64,000 bases of DNA, taken from the NCBI RefSeq assembly GCF_000143415.4, contig NW_003314280.1:1532152-1596151 (forward strand), read 5' to 3'. The translations under genes and the position numbers were made by a program. The notes under the pieces are model-generated. The model saw only the letters and a program-made list of their open reading frames with translations, was not told where the DNA came from and ran no database searches. Source of the stretch: Selaginella moellendorffii. Lineage: Eukaryota; Streptophyta; Lycopodiopsida; Selaginellales; Selaginellaceae. Of the stretch, positions 44,149 to 54,830 are shown in pieces; the stretch's first letter is position 1, and the number at the start of each line of letters is the position of its first letter.

Positions 44149-44945
44149 CAGGCACGATGGAAGTATGAACTTCGACTTTTATGTGCAGTGGACTAAGCAA
44201 GTCAAATACAAAGCCTATCCATTAGTCGCTGATGTCTACGTGATAGAATTCTATAAAGATGGATTTAATCCAATGTCTTATCCTTCTTTTGTCAGGTTTT
44301 CAATTCTATTTTTCTCTGCTTAAAACTAATATAAATTTAAAAATCGGGATGAAGTTGAGTTTTAACTTACTAGTTGAGCTCAAGACAATAAGCAAGCAAA
44401 TGATGAAAAAATATAAACTCTATAGTTAACCTTTCAAGTTATTTGCAGTTTTTGTGATCTCTAAATGGTTTACAAAAACTACTCGCTTTCAAAGTCTCGT
44501 CGTGAAACAGCCACAAAGCTACAAGAGTTACACACACACGTTTTGTTTAGAACCGGTCTACCACAGCAGAGGAAAAGAGGCCCTCAAACCAACTCATACT
44601 GGATCTATATCAACTTTTTCAAAGTGTCCACTGTTTACTGTGGAGATTTTCGGTTGATAGAGGCAGATATTCTTCCCGGTTTATAAGTCTCCAAACTTTA
44701 GATTGCTGCCTTTCACGACTTTTCTCCTTTTGAGCTCTTTCACTCAAAACCCACTACTTCACGCCAACGGGTGACATGACATATTGTTGGCTCTGCATGG
44801 GTCTAAGAATGTATGAGAAACAATTAAAAATTATCTCTCGGTGCCATTTCTGCGAATAAATAACAGCGAGCAGAGGCCACAGGTTCACACCAATTAGTTC
44901 CTTCTTGAGACTTCACGACATAGAGTGTTCTGAAGTTCTATAGCA
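44149..44945. other. Intergenic, no gene recognised
   Basis: AT-rich sequence between the P450 pseudogene and the germin-like pseudogene. No conserved coding text or RNA gene was seen. The last 60 bp probably held the germin-like gene's leader. Confidence 0.6.
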
Positions 44946-45600
44946 ATGGCTTTCATCAAAATTGTCACGGTGGCAATTTTTTGTGTGCTTGGCTATTATT
45001 GGAGTTTTGGGTGATGAGGATCCTCTCCAGGATTTCTGCGTGGAGGATCCAAACTCCAATATTTTCATTAACGGAGTCCCTTGCAAAGATCCCACCACAG
45101 TCACTGCCGATGACTTCAACTCCACCATCCTTCGCCGGGGTCCAGTCACGAACAACACACTGCGAATCCAAGTCGACTTGATCGATATTACAATGTTTCC
45201 TGGCCTCAACACACAGGGACTCTCCATTGCTCGCCTGGCATTTGGTCCATTTGGCGTGAATCCTCCACACAACCATCCTCGAGCGTCCGAGGTCATCTAA
45301 CTCCTCTAGGGACGCCTCTACGTTGGATTTGTGTCAACTTCCAACCAATTGTTTGCAAAGGTTTTGCATCCCGGTGATCTGTTCATCTTTCCCAGGGGTC
45401 TCGTTCACTTCCAGCGAAACCTGGATAACTTGGACACAGTTGCGGTGGCTGCGCTTGGAAGCCAAAACCCGGGAAGAACAGACATGGCTAGAGCGTTGTT
45501 CCAGACCACAACAAACATCATGAACGAAGCTCTTGAGCCAGCTTTGCAGGTTGACGAAAATGAGATTGATAACTTACGTCGTGGAGTGAACCGCACTTGA
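44946..45600 (+). pseudogene. Germin-like protein pseudogene
   Basis: Close to the intact gene at 46810. It starts MAFIKIVTVAI, but a frameshift near 44980 breaks the signal peptide. The mature frame then reads GDEDPLQDFCVEDPNSN. It has two nonsense codons a few residues after the metal-binding box: TAA at 45298-45300 and TAG at 45307-45309. The box itself is NPPHNHPRASEV. The downstream cupin half (HPGDLFIFPRGLVHFQRN) stays open to the stop at 45600. Three separate lesions make function very unlikely. Confidence 0.9.
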
Positions 45601-45654
45601 TTCAAAGAGTCAAACTAATAAATGTTTTGCAAAAGTTTCAATTAACAAGGAAAT

Positions 45655-45712
45655 CCGATCTTAGTTCAATTGGCAGAGCGGAGGACTGTAGTGGTGCTCA
45701 GAAGTCCTTTCG
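45655..45712 (+). pseudogene. 5' half of an intron-containing tRNA-Tyr (GTA)
   Basis: The sequence matches the start of plant tRNA-Tyr: CCGATCTTAGTTCAATTGG, then GCAGAGCGGAGGACTGTA with the GTA anticodon, and a short intron-like piece. The 3' half with the T arm and acceptor match is absent, so no cloverleaf forms. Confidence 0.7.
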
Positions 45713-46740
45713 ATTGTTCATTGTTTAAGTTTAGGGCCATGGATTCCCTCTCGTAGTTTTTCTTCCTCATGCTCATTCTTTCTCCAAGAATTTTGCCGTG
45801 CATGAAACCTGTTTATCCCTATGTTATGGCAGATTTTACAATTTTATAGCCAAATGGAAAAGAGGTGATTTATATATCTAATGAGAAATTTTTTTATATC
45901 TGAAAAAGAACATATAAATCTACGTGCCACAAGCTTACCTTTCGATTGACATTGCATTGTCCACCATGAAGCTATCCACTATAAGACAGTTTGTTAGAAA
46001 AAACTCATTTGAAAAGCCAATTGAACAACTTCTATTAAAAAATTCTATGATTCTACCTCGGTTTATATCTTTGAGTTTTTTTTTTTTTTCTGACCAACAT
46101 AATATCATAATGTTATATAAACTTTGTTTCTGGCTTAGAACTCCTCACGACTCGCCCAACATAGTCACAGTGCCCGAGGTGGGCCAAGGAGTGTGGTCAC
46201 GAAGAAGGACTTTTGAGTGTTCCGGATGCTGCTTTGGAGAAGATCAGCCAGCGAGGAGGGGCCAGCTGGGATCCAGCGGACGAAAGGACCGAGACGAAAG
46301 AGAGGCTGGGAAGTGGAATGAAACCATCTCTCCAGCTCCAGTCCAAGTCTAGCACCACATTCCGAAACCTTAAGCTTATAGTTGAATAATCAAAATCTTT
46401 GTAACACAACGCATGAAGACAATCTCACTGCTAGAAGATAGGCATTAGCAAACACGTTAGGCACTAAAAGCAAGCATGTCCAGATGCATTGGGCACATAT
46501 TAGATGGAAGATAAGATGGATGTTCTTAACTCAGTCCTATGTTAAGTTGGCTGTTATTTCCCGTAAATAGTGTGGTAATCAGTATACGAAAGCTTAAAAG
46601 AATTTTCTGTGTCTACGGACAGCGCTGCTTCTTTGAAGCCGTTGAATCCAAGTGTTCGATTGTAAAGTCTTTTGTGTAGGCAACGAAGTTCGACTTCAAA
46701 TCTCTACAGCTAGAATAAGAGTAATGTACGGACAATTCCC
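45713..46740. other. Intergenic, no gene recognised
   Basis: Mostly AT-rich. A GC-richer patch at about 46160-46350 is open in two frames but matches nothing I know. No RNA gene was seen. Confidence 0.5.
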
Positions 46741-46743
46741 CTG

Positions 46744-46751
46744 TATAAATA
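46744..46751 (+). promoter_or_regulatory. TATA box of the germin-like gene
   Basis: TATAAATA lies 58 bp upstream of the ATG at 46810, a suitable place for a transcription start about 30 bp downstream. Inferred from position and sequence only. Confidence 0.6.
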
Positions 46752-46809
46752 CGCATACCAAAGCCTTCCCTCCCAAGCATCTCTGCATCGATCAATCACT
46801 AACACCTCA

Positions 46810-47475
46810 ATGGCTAAGCTTTCCCAAGTTTTTGTTGCTCTTATTGCAGTTTTTGCAATTGCCAATGTTATAGTCGTGCGGGGTGATGAAGATCCCCTCC
46901 AAGACGTCTGCGTTGAGGATCCCAACTCCAGAGTCTTCATCAATGGAGTTCCTTGCAAGGATCCCAGCACCGTGACCGCCGACGATTTCACCTCCACCAT
47001 CCTCCGGGAGCCTGCAAACACCACCAACACTCTCAACATCATGGTCCAGCTGATCGATATCACAATGTTCCCAGGCCTCAACACGCAAGGACTCTCCATT
47101 GCCCGCCTCTCATTCGGTCCATTCGGAGTGAATCCTCCCCACGTCCATCCCCGATCATCCGAGGTCATATATTGCCTCCAGGGACGCATCTACGCTGGGT
47201 TTGTGACGACTTCCAACAGGCTGTTCGAGAAGGTTTTGTATCCCGGGGACTTGTTTGTCTTTCCTCGAGGGCTTGTCCACTTCCAGCGGAACCTTGACCC
47301 GGTCAGCGCTCTGGCGATCGCCACTCTTGGGAGTCAAAACCCTGGTCGCACGGATGTGGCCAGGGCTCTTTTCCAAACTCCAGAATCTGATAATCTGAAC
47401 GAAGTGATCGAAGCAGCTCTCCAAGTTGACGAGAAAGTGATTGAAACCCTTCGCGCTGGAGTGAGCCAGACTTGA
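46810..47475 (+). CDS. Germin-like protein (secreted cupin)
   Basis: Single exon, 221 residues. Signal peptide MAKLSQVFVALIAVFAIANV with cleavage before the mature start near GDEDPLQDVCVEDPN. The paired N-terminal Cys of germins are in QDVCVEDPN and NGVPCKDP. The cupin box 1 is GVNPPHVHPRSSEVIYCLQG, with the two His and the Glu that bind Mn. Box 2 is PGDLFVFPRGLVHFQRN, with the last His. Germins are apoplastic oligomers; some show oxalate oxidase or superoxide dismutase activity, but activity cannot be told from sequence. A TATA box lies upstream, and a dead sister copy lies 1.2 kb 5' of it. Confidence 0.93.
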   Translation: MAKLSQVFVALIAVFAIANVIVVRGDEDPLQDVCVEDPNSRVFINGVPCKDPSTVTADDFTSTILREPANTTNTLNIMVQLIDITMFPGLNTQGLSIARLSFGPFGVNPPHVHPRSSEVIYCLQGRIYAGFVTTSNRLFEKVLYPGDLFVFPRGLVHFQRNLDPVSALAIATLGSQNPGRTDVARALFQTPESDNLNEVIEAALQVDEKVIETLRAGVSQT

Positions 47476-47639
47476 GAAAGAGTTCTATACTTAATTGTTA
47501 AAGGTAAGAAAGAATGTTCTGAAGAAATATAAATTTATTAAATTAAAAAATCCTTAAAGGATATGGAGTGGAATCAATATTTTAAACTTAAAACTCTACA
47601 AACAGAGGCTTCCGCATTTCTCCAGCCGCGTGCGTCGTC

Positions 47640-48690
47640 GCGTGGATCACGTCGTCCTCCAGTCGCGAGAGAATCGCAGGCGCGGGAATCGCAGGTCGCG
47701 GGAAGCAAAATCCGCCATGGTACGCACGCGATCCAGCGCAGCTTCGCAGGGAGCGGCAAGCGCGCGTCACACGCAACGCAGCCAGGTGGAGCTGATTTCG
47801 CGATCCAAGCGCGCGAGCGATGTTGCACGGGCGCTGGATTTCGCCAAGAGGGCTGACGTGATCGACGACAGGAATCTCCGGGATTAATCGCGACCGATGC
47901 TGGAATCGTTCTCGTGGAGTGTGCATTTTCCCAGAGCGGGGATTTTGTTTAGGCATTGCAAGCGGTGGTGGAAGGGATCAAGCCCAGCAGCTTCACGCTC
48001 TGCGCAATCGTGGAGGCTTGTGGGCGCCACTGCGATCATCCGAGTGATCCACGAATCCGTGGAGCTGGGACAGTTTTCAGTGAAGGAATGCTGCTGGGAT
48101 GGATTGATTCCGGCGTATGGGAAATCGGCAGTGTGGAAGACGCCAGGAAAACTTTTGAGGGAATGGACGCCATAGCTACGTGTGCTCAAGCTGGCGACTC
48201 TATGAAAATCCTTTGCAAGCTCTGGAAGGAGTTTATCCGAACAGGGAAACTTTCCTCCAGACCTTTTGCTCGTTCCGAGGCCGGATAGAGTTCCTGGAGC
48301 TTGGAGGAACATTTACAGACAGTGGGAGCTCGGTCTCAAAGGAATGAAAATCAGCTGCGCAGTGATCAAGATGTTCTCAAAGTGTGTTGCGCGGATTCGT
48401 CGTGCTCCACAGCCATGATCGTCGAGTACGTCGCGCATGGCGTCAACGAGCCGCGATTTTCAAGCGATTGCTCGGCGAAAATCGGTGCAAAGAAGGAGAC
48501 TAGCTTTTGCTGCTGCGACCAATGCTTGCACAGCCATGGGAGATTTCTCGCAAGGAAGAAAGATCTGGAGAACTGGAGACCGAGCTCCCACTGTCTGTAA
48601 ATGTTCCCCCGAGTTCCAGGAACTCTATCCAGCCTCGGACGCGATGTATGGGAAATGTGGAGATCTGGTCACCCTTAAAACAAATTAAGG
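47640..48690 (+). pseudogene. PPR (PLS-class) pseudogene
   Basis: Broken plus-strand text: a start region MVRTRSSAASQGAASARHT and ALDFAKRADVIDDRNLRD ending in a stop at 47887. Then VEGIKPSSFTLCAIVEACG and SVEDARKTFEGMDA near 47960-48170, and finally FAAATNACTAMGDFSQGRKI and MYGKCGDLV near 48500-48670 in other frames. Several stops and frame changes separate the pieces. They keep the order of a PLS-class PPR protein. Confidence 0.7.
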
Positions 48691-48969
48691 AATATTAACC
48701 ATTTAAAACTAGCGCTCGGCACCTTTGGTATCCAGCCCCTTTTCGACTACATATTCGGCCGCTGCCTATACTCGCAGGGAAAAGAGAAATGAGAAAACCA
48801 AAGAGATCCATGTACCTTGCGCTGCTTGCTTGACAAAATTCTGAGCTCGTATGCAGATAAAAGCTCGCTCAAAGGTTGAGAGAGTGATACACGAAAAAAA
48901 CAGTTTAGATCAATAAACATAGATGGTGGGGAATCTTTTTCTTACTTTAGATGCGACTTGCAGTAAGAG

Positions 48970-49563
48970 CCTCCATTTCACTCCAAGAACCCTAAAACAG
49001 AACTAGATTAACTCTCGCGCCATTACGGCAACTAAATGTGGGGATGGACTAGCAGGAGCGGCAAGAATCTCCGGTGTGTGGTGTTTTTCATTCACTCTAT
49101 TAAGTTTGTTTCTGTCCGGACAGAGAATCTTTGTCTCCTTCACTGCATCGAAGGGGCTCCGTTAGAACGCCAAAAATTCCCTGATGATGAGGCAAGCTCT
49201 TCCTTTCTTTCATTGTCGTCCTAAACTTTTTAGAGCACACACAGACAAATATCCAGCTTCCAACACTGGAGGAACTGACCTTAAGTTTGCCATACAAGCT
49301 TCCATTCTTTCAGGTATGGAGTTCGCTTTCTATGTCTTGTTTTTCTTAAACTTTTGCTGTAGAATTCCTGAAGTGCGAGGTCAGCCATCTTACGAACAAG
49401 GAAAAGGAAAATGTCTGTCCGCTTGTTATTCCAGGTCGCCGAAGGATCGCGAATCTCGATTCTCTACTTGCACAGGTTTCTTTTCTCGCGCTACGATGAT
49501 TGTCCTCACCAAATCTTTGCAGATTCAACTCAAATTCAATGAAGACCGTGAGAACTTGCAATA
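48970..49563 (+). pseudogene. Decayed second copy of the small acidic-protein gene
   Basis: It follows 42127-43056 block by block: CACTCCAAGAACCCTAAAAC at the left, then AGCGGCAAGAATCTCCGGTG, the LPTLEELTLSLPYKLPFFQ exon (49255-49314), and the final exon IQLKFNEDRENLQ. The first exon and the VDEDDTLWD exon are damaged, and the ATG exon is lost, so it is probably not expressed as a protein. Confidence 0.75.
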
Positions 49564-49671
49564 AAAGTGTGTTTTATCTTGACAATCAAATGTATGCCTG
49601 TGGGTTCAAGCGTGTGGACGGCACCAGCCTGAGTGGAGAAGCTCTGGGAACAGTAAGACCAAACTTCTCCG

Positions 49672-51102
49672 TCATGTCAACTCTTTGCCATCCGGCGCAG
49701 CCCAGTCAAACGCATGAAGCAAGCTTCCGAGCACGAACTGGACGGTGGTAGTCCCCAGGAGCATCCCCGGGCAGCTCCTCCTTCCCGATCCAAACGGCAG
49801 CAATTCGAAGCTTTGGCCTCTTACATCGATGTCCGGCTGCCGAAGAAACCGCTCGGGATCAAACTTGAGAGGCTCGTCCCACCACCTCGGGTCCCTCGCT
49901 ATGGCATAGACATTGACGAGCGCGTGAGTTCCTGCCGGAATCACGTAACCCTCCAGCTCGCAAGCTTGGATGGATTGATGGGGAATGCTCAGGGGCCCTG
50001 GAGGGTGGAGGCGCAGTGTTTCCTTGACGATGGCTTGGAGGAAAGTCAGCTTTGGAAGATCAGTCTCGTCCAGGGCCCGGTTCTCTCCGACAACCTCTTT
50101 GAGTTCCTCCTGAACTTGAAGCATCATTGCTGGATTGTTTACGAGCTCGGCTAGAGCCCACTCCTCCGTGACAGCAGCAGTGTCGGTCCCAGCAGCGATC
50201 ATATCCTACGAAGTTACGTCAATGACGGGAAGAACACGGAACAGTTTCCATACCAGGCAGAGAGATTTGATGGAAGTATCGCTGAGATCTTTTGTGGCCA
50301 ACATCATGTCCAGGAAATCTCTGTTGGTTCCTGGCTGCTGGCGGTGCTCGACGATCTGCTTGGCCAGATACTCGTCGAGCTGCTTGTGGATCGCGCAGAT
50401 CTTCCTGGCTTGGCCGTCCATCCATCCCAGATATGGGAAGAAGTCGGCCAGAGTGTTACTTCCAGCCACCGTGAACGCCTCCGTAATCAAGTCTTTGAAC
50501 CTTACCGCGAGTTCCCTCTCAGCGGAGCTCCCAGAGGAGTAGCTCCGGTTCATCACCATCCTCGTCATGAAGTTGAAAGTGAGATCCAGGAGCTTGGACG
50601 TGAGCTCCACGGAACTCGTCTGGGAACTTTGGATCTCCTTCAAGAGCATCGACATCTCGGCTTTCCGGACTTGCTGGAACATCTCGACTCGCTTGGCAGT
50701 GAGGAGCTCCACAGTGCACAGCTTACGGACGCTCCTCCAATGATTGCCATAAGCGGCCCAGACCATCCCAGCTCCTCCATACCCGAAGTTCTCGCCGGCA
50801 ATCGTCCTGGGCCTGGAAGAAAAGACATGATCTTGCGTCTTGAGGAGCTCCCTGGCGGCCTCGGCGGTGGAAGCAACGAGCGTGTTGTGGACGCCGAGCT
50901 TGAGAAGCATGAGGCCGCCATGCCTCTGGGAGAGCTTCTGCAAGGACTGGTGGGGGAGCTTACCGAGGAGATGGAGATGGCCGAGGATTGGAAGTCCCGG
51001 AGGAGATGGTGGCGATTTGCTAACGCTGCCTCGGTTGCCACTGACAAGCTTAAGGAATACGAGAGCAATGAAAGACGCAAAACCAATCCAGAGGAACTCC
51101 AT
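49672..51102 (-). CDS. CYP71-clan cytochrome P450, C-terminus shortened by a frameshift
   Basis: Exon 1 runs from ATG 51102 to about 50254 (membrane anchor IGFASFIALVFLKLV, then SPPSPPGLPILGHLHLL). Exon 2 starts DMIAAGTDTAAVTEEW (I-helix AGTDT) and carries KETLRLHPPGP (ExxR), FDPERFLRQP, and the heme loop FGSGRRSCPG with its Cys. The frame stops at 49672 just after DWAAPDGKELT. One G is missing relative to the sister copy (GAGTTGACATG versus GAGTTGGACATG). In the +1 frame the usual tail (MTEKFGLTVPRASPLRLVPS and NPQAYI) continues to a TGA at 49586-49588. So about 30 residues of the normal end are lost. All heme-binding residues remain, and the clan fits plant secondary metabolism. Confidence 0.8.
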
Positions 51103-52966
51103 TGATTTCGTTGAGGAACGCGCCGGAGACGTAGATGTATCTTCTAGCTTGGACTTTTATGTGTGGAATTAGCCGTTTGTGTCTGTTGCATTGCAATATG
51201 ATGACAATCGTGGTGTATGCAACGCAAAATAAAAAACCTATCCAGTCTAACACGTAACAGTCGCTGGAGACTTCACAGTTATGGCATGTTAGAAATTCAA
51301 GTCCAGCTTTAATGTTCAAAGTCCAAGGGCTGGAGGATTTACCTTTAGCATCTTAGGACCTCAGAGTGGCCTGGGTGGGGAGATGGAAGAACGTGAGGGT
51401 GGGAGTGGAGGGAGTGAGAAGACCCCATTACAAACTTGCAAACTTGTTTGCACAGTCTCATGCTTCTTGTTGAAACTGCCAAAACAGAATGTAAATAGAT
51501 AGATAGATTTTCTGTGAAACCAGAGCAAACAAAAACTTTTCACGTTTACTCAATTAAGGAATAGCTGTAAGTTGGATAACAACACCCCAAAATCATAATT
51601 TTGCTAAACTCGCAATCTGGTCCTTGTGGATTGCTCCTAGGAGGCAATTGTCACCAAGGATTGGCATGCTTTCTGACGCTACTGGAGCTCTTCGTGGAGT
51701 TTGTGAAGCTGGCATAGCTCATCTATTGGCGGGTCTCCTGGAGGATTTGTTGGAGATTATAAAGAATGTAAAATCAAAATATTATGTCCATGTTAGAGGG
51801 CGACCAAAGGAGTGGGCATTAAACTCCTGACATCTGTGAACAATGTGTGTGCTTGCTATAATCACAAACTCATGAACAAGTTTTGCATAGCTTATCTGAT
51901 CTAGATTGGAATAAGATTGAGCTCTTTGTTGGCTCCAAACTGTAAGTTCTCGTTGTTTGTCCTTGTTCTTTTGTTGCTAGATTCAAAGTCACGCACACAA
52001 GTATTTCTTGAAGGTCCAGGAGAACACGTACCACCTGTGATCGCTTGCCAAGAATCACGTGATGCTGCTCCTACCCATCGAGGCAAATCGTGACGGATTT
52101 GGACCCTTAAAAAAGAAAATTTTCTTTCTTAATAATTTGGGTAGCAATTTCTATCCAAAGGCCTAAGGTCATCGAGTTTTCATTGAGTCCTTCCACTCAA
52201 AGCAGTGAGGCTTTTAGTTGCCCAAGAAACTGATACACTGCTGTGATTGAAATTGGTGTCAGTGTTCAAGGAGGTACTGCAAAACGAAGAAGAGGCTATA
52301 CTGTTGATATCCACACTCCCAAGCTGGTATAATATTTCTGGTAGCATGATTTTTCTCTGGTCTTTGGAGGGAAATCCAAACTACTTGAAGCTAAATAACT
52401 AATTAATTTCCTTTTATGTTAAAGTTGAATTTGAAACTTTACAAATGCTTTTAATTAGAATTTTTAATGTTTTGTCATTTTAGTAACAATATTTATTACT
52501 ATAAAAAATTAGAAAGTTTTCTAAAAAGTTTTAAAACAGTTTTAGATGGTAGTGGATATACCTAGAATATTCTTGGATATTCTAGGATATTCTACCATCT
52601 AATGGTTGTTATTTATTTAGATTAATCTTGTATTTATAATTTATAAACATATTTATAATTTATGAACTTTCTTAAACCCTTTCTAGTATATTATTTTTTA
52701 TTTTATTATCTAATGGTTGATATGCAATAAGATTAATTTTGTGTTTATAAATTATAAACATGCTTATAATTATAAACTTTATTTGATCAATTAGATTAAT
52801 AAGTAATACTAAAACTACCATTAAGAAAACCAAGCATTGCTACATGCAACATGTAGCAATTTATTTTTACTATCTCCAGCCAATTAATAATTATTGAAGG
52901 TTCAAAAATATATTACATCAATTAAAGTTTTTATAAAATATTATTATTAAGAAAGATAAAATTTGA
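51103..52966. other. AT-rich gene-poor stretch
   Basis: After the P450 the base composition shifts sharply to AT by about 52.1 kb. A modest open frame at 51624-51830 has no recognisable family. No conserved gene, RNA or repeat array was identified. Short inverted and direct AT motifs occur but none stands out. Confidence 0.5.
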
Positions 52967-53120
52967 TGATATGAGGTCCAAGTATATAGCTATGATGCTG
53001 TATACTAATATTAAAATAGTGAAATTTTGATAGCCATCAAATTGGTTTCAATCCGGAGCACTCACTCTTGTATATAAACTAAGGTTTTTGGGTTAATTGA
53101 TATTCACATTTATGCATTCA
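52967..53120 (+). repeat. 5' LTR of the gypsy-like element
   Basis: Begins TGATATGAGG, ends near GCATTCA. Shares with the 3' LTR the stretches ATACTAATATTA-like, GATTGGTTT-like, TTGTATATAA and GGTTTTTGGG. TATATAA inside may be its TATA box. Confidence 0.65.
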
Positions 53121-54662
53121 TATTGGTGGACGTAAGAGGCAATTTTGAATGCTCTTGAGGAGTGTTAAGATTTAAGATTTTGATTTAAATATAACTTTTG
53201 CATTGTTTAGATCTCCTTTTTTCTTATTGCTTTTCTTAACTTCTTTTTTTTTACTCTTTCCTTTTCATTTATCTTCATGGCAGAGTAGTAGCCTTCTCCT
53301 CATTTAACTTTAGAGCAATAATTAGTGCAATTGCTTAATACTATGTAGTTGTAGTTGAACAATCAGACTTAATTGATAGCAACATTCATGGTGTGTGGTA
53401 CAAGCTTTTGTTGCTAATCCTCGTTTTCGGCCGAAGTTCTTCTATGGAAGGATGATATATACTATTGGTTTGATCACATCATGATGATTGCCATATATCA
53501 TTCATGAGATGATGCTTAATGTTTGAGTGAGTTTCCAACGTGTTTTCAAGGGACGGCATTGTAGTGGTACAATGGTTTGACTACAGCCACTTGTGAGGAT
53601 TAGATATTATCCTAGATGTCTTGAAACATATATTCGGACATGCTGATAATTGTGATAATGTTTTCTAACAATTGTAGTATTTTTGTCAAGGGCCATTTGA
53701 GTCAGTGATGCAATTTAGCATTCATTTTCAAAGCCTTTTGCTTCGTGAAAAGCCAAATATGTCAAAGTGGATCAAGCTAGAAATATTCTAGCTAGCACTT
53801 TGTCAAGATTTGGTAGGAATTGTGCATGCACTTGCTCTAGCCACTCTTGATGATGCTCTTTGCTTGGCACAACATTATAAAATGTCATCTTTTCCACTAG
53901 TTGCATGTTCTTTAGCTCCATTTCTTATGGGAGATAGTCTTGTTCTAATGGAAGTTGATGCTACTACTACTCAAGTTTAAGGATTAGAACAAAAATATGG
54001 TCATGGCTATGATGTCTACTGTTGGGTATGTGATAAAGTTGGTCACACTTATCAGTGTTATCAGTGTTTTCCAGATTGGCAACCTCTATTTCCTAGATAA
54101 AGACCTTGGTGTCAACGTCTTGTTAGTGTTACTCCAGTGGAAGGTTTGGACATCAAGATACATTTGGGAAATGAGGAGTCATACAAATAACAAAGGGACT
54201 TTGTGCAAATAAGTCAGTAACCCCTCCATTTTTCTTTCAGGAGTATCATCAAAGGGTTTATTTGACATCAATTCATTTAATGTTTATTTTCCAAATTCAT
54301 TTTTATAATAAAAAGTCTCTTATTATTCTCTTTGTGTTGGTTAATATAGACTCAAGTTTATCCTTTATTGCTCGACCTATTATGATATGTGGTTTATCTA
54401 AGGGGCTCTTTGCTCAGTGGAAAGGACCATATCATGTGTTGTGGCAACTTGGATTGCAAGTTTATGAAGTTCGGCATAACATTTAATAAACCAATCCTTC
54501 ATAAATTATACATGTGCAACGGCTAAAGCACTTTATACAAAGGTATTAAGAATAATTGACACCACTTATAGATCCACCAATGCCTTCTTTTGATATTCTT
54601 TTGAATCCCGACCTATCTATAAAAGAACTTTAATGGTCTTTCATCATTCTAAGAGGAGGGGA

Positions 54663-54830
54663 TGATATGGGTTTAAGTGTACAACTACAATACTATATAT
54701 TAATATTACTATAATGAGATTTTGGTAGCTATCGGATTGGTTTTAATTTAGACCATTTGCTTTTGTATATAAGCTAGGGTTTTTGGGCTAATTGATATGC
54801 ATATTTTTTATATTCTCTTTCTATATTCCA
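54663..54830 (+). repeat. 3' LTR of the gypsy-like element
   Basis: Begins TGATATGGG just after a polypurine tract and ends near ATATTCCA. It aligns along its length with 52967-53120, with many substitutions, indicating an old insertion. Confidence 0.65.

Larger units (their letters stand above)
52967..54830 (+). mobile_element. Decayed Ty3/gypsy-like LTR retrotransposon
   Basis: Two diverged LTRs frame the element. Between them, frame-broken text includes a Gag-like stretch with a zinc-knuckle remnant (CWVCDKVGHTYQC, about 53990-54060) and an integrase C-terminal phrase (GLFAQWKGPYHVLWQLGLQV, about 54400-54470). Reverse transcriptase and most of the integrase are missing. A purine-rich tract (AAGAGGAGGGGA) sits directly before the 3' LTR, as expected. 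The element is about 1.86 kb and internally deleted. I saw no clear target duplication. Confidence 0.7.

Noticed and set aside
51624-51830. Possible small gene at the edge of the AT-rich zone
   Set aside because: Only 68 codons, no splice partners and no family match, so I left it as intergenic.
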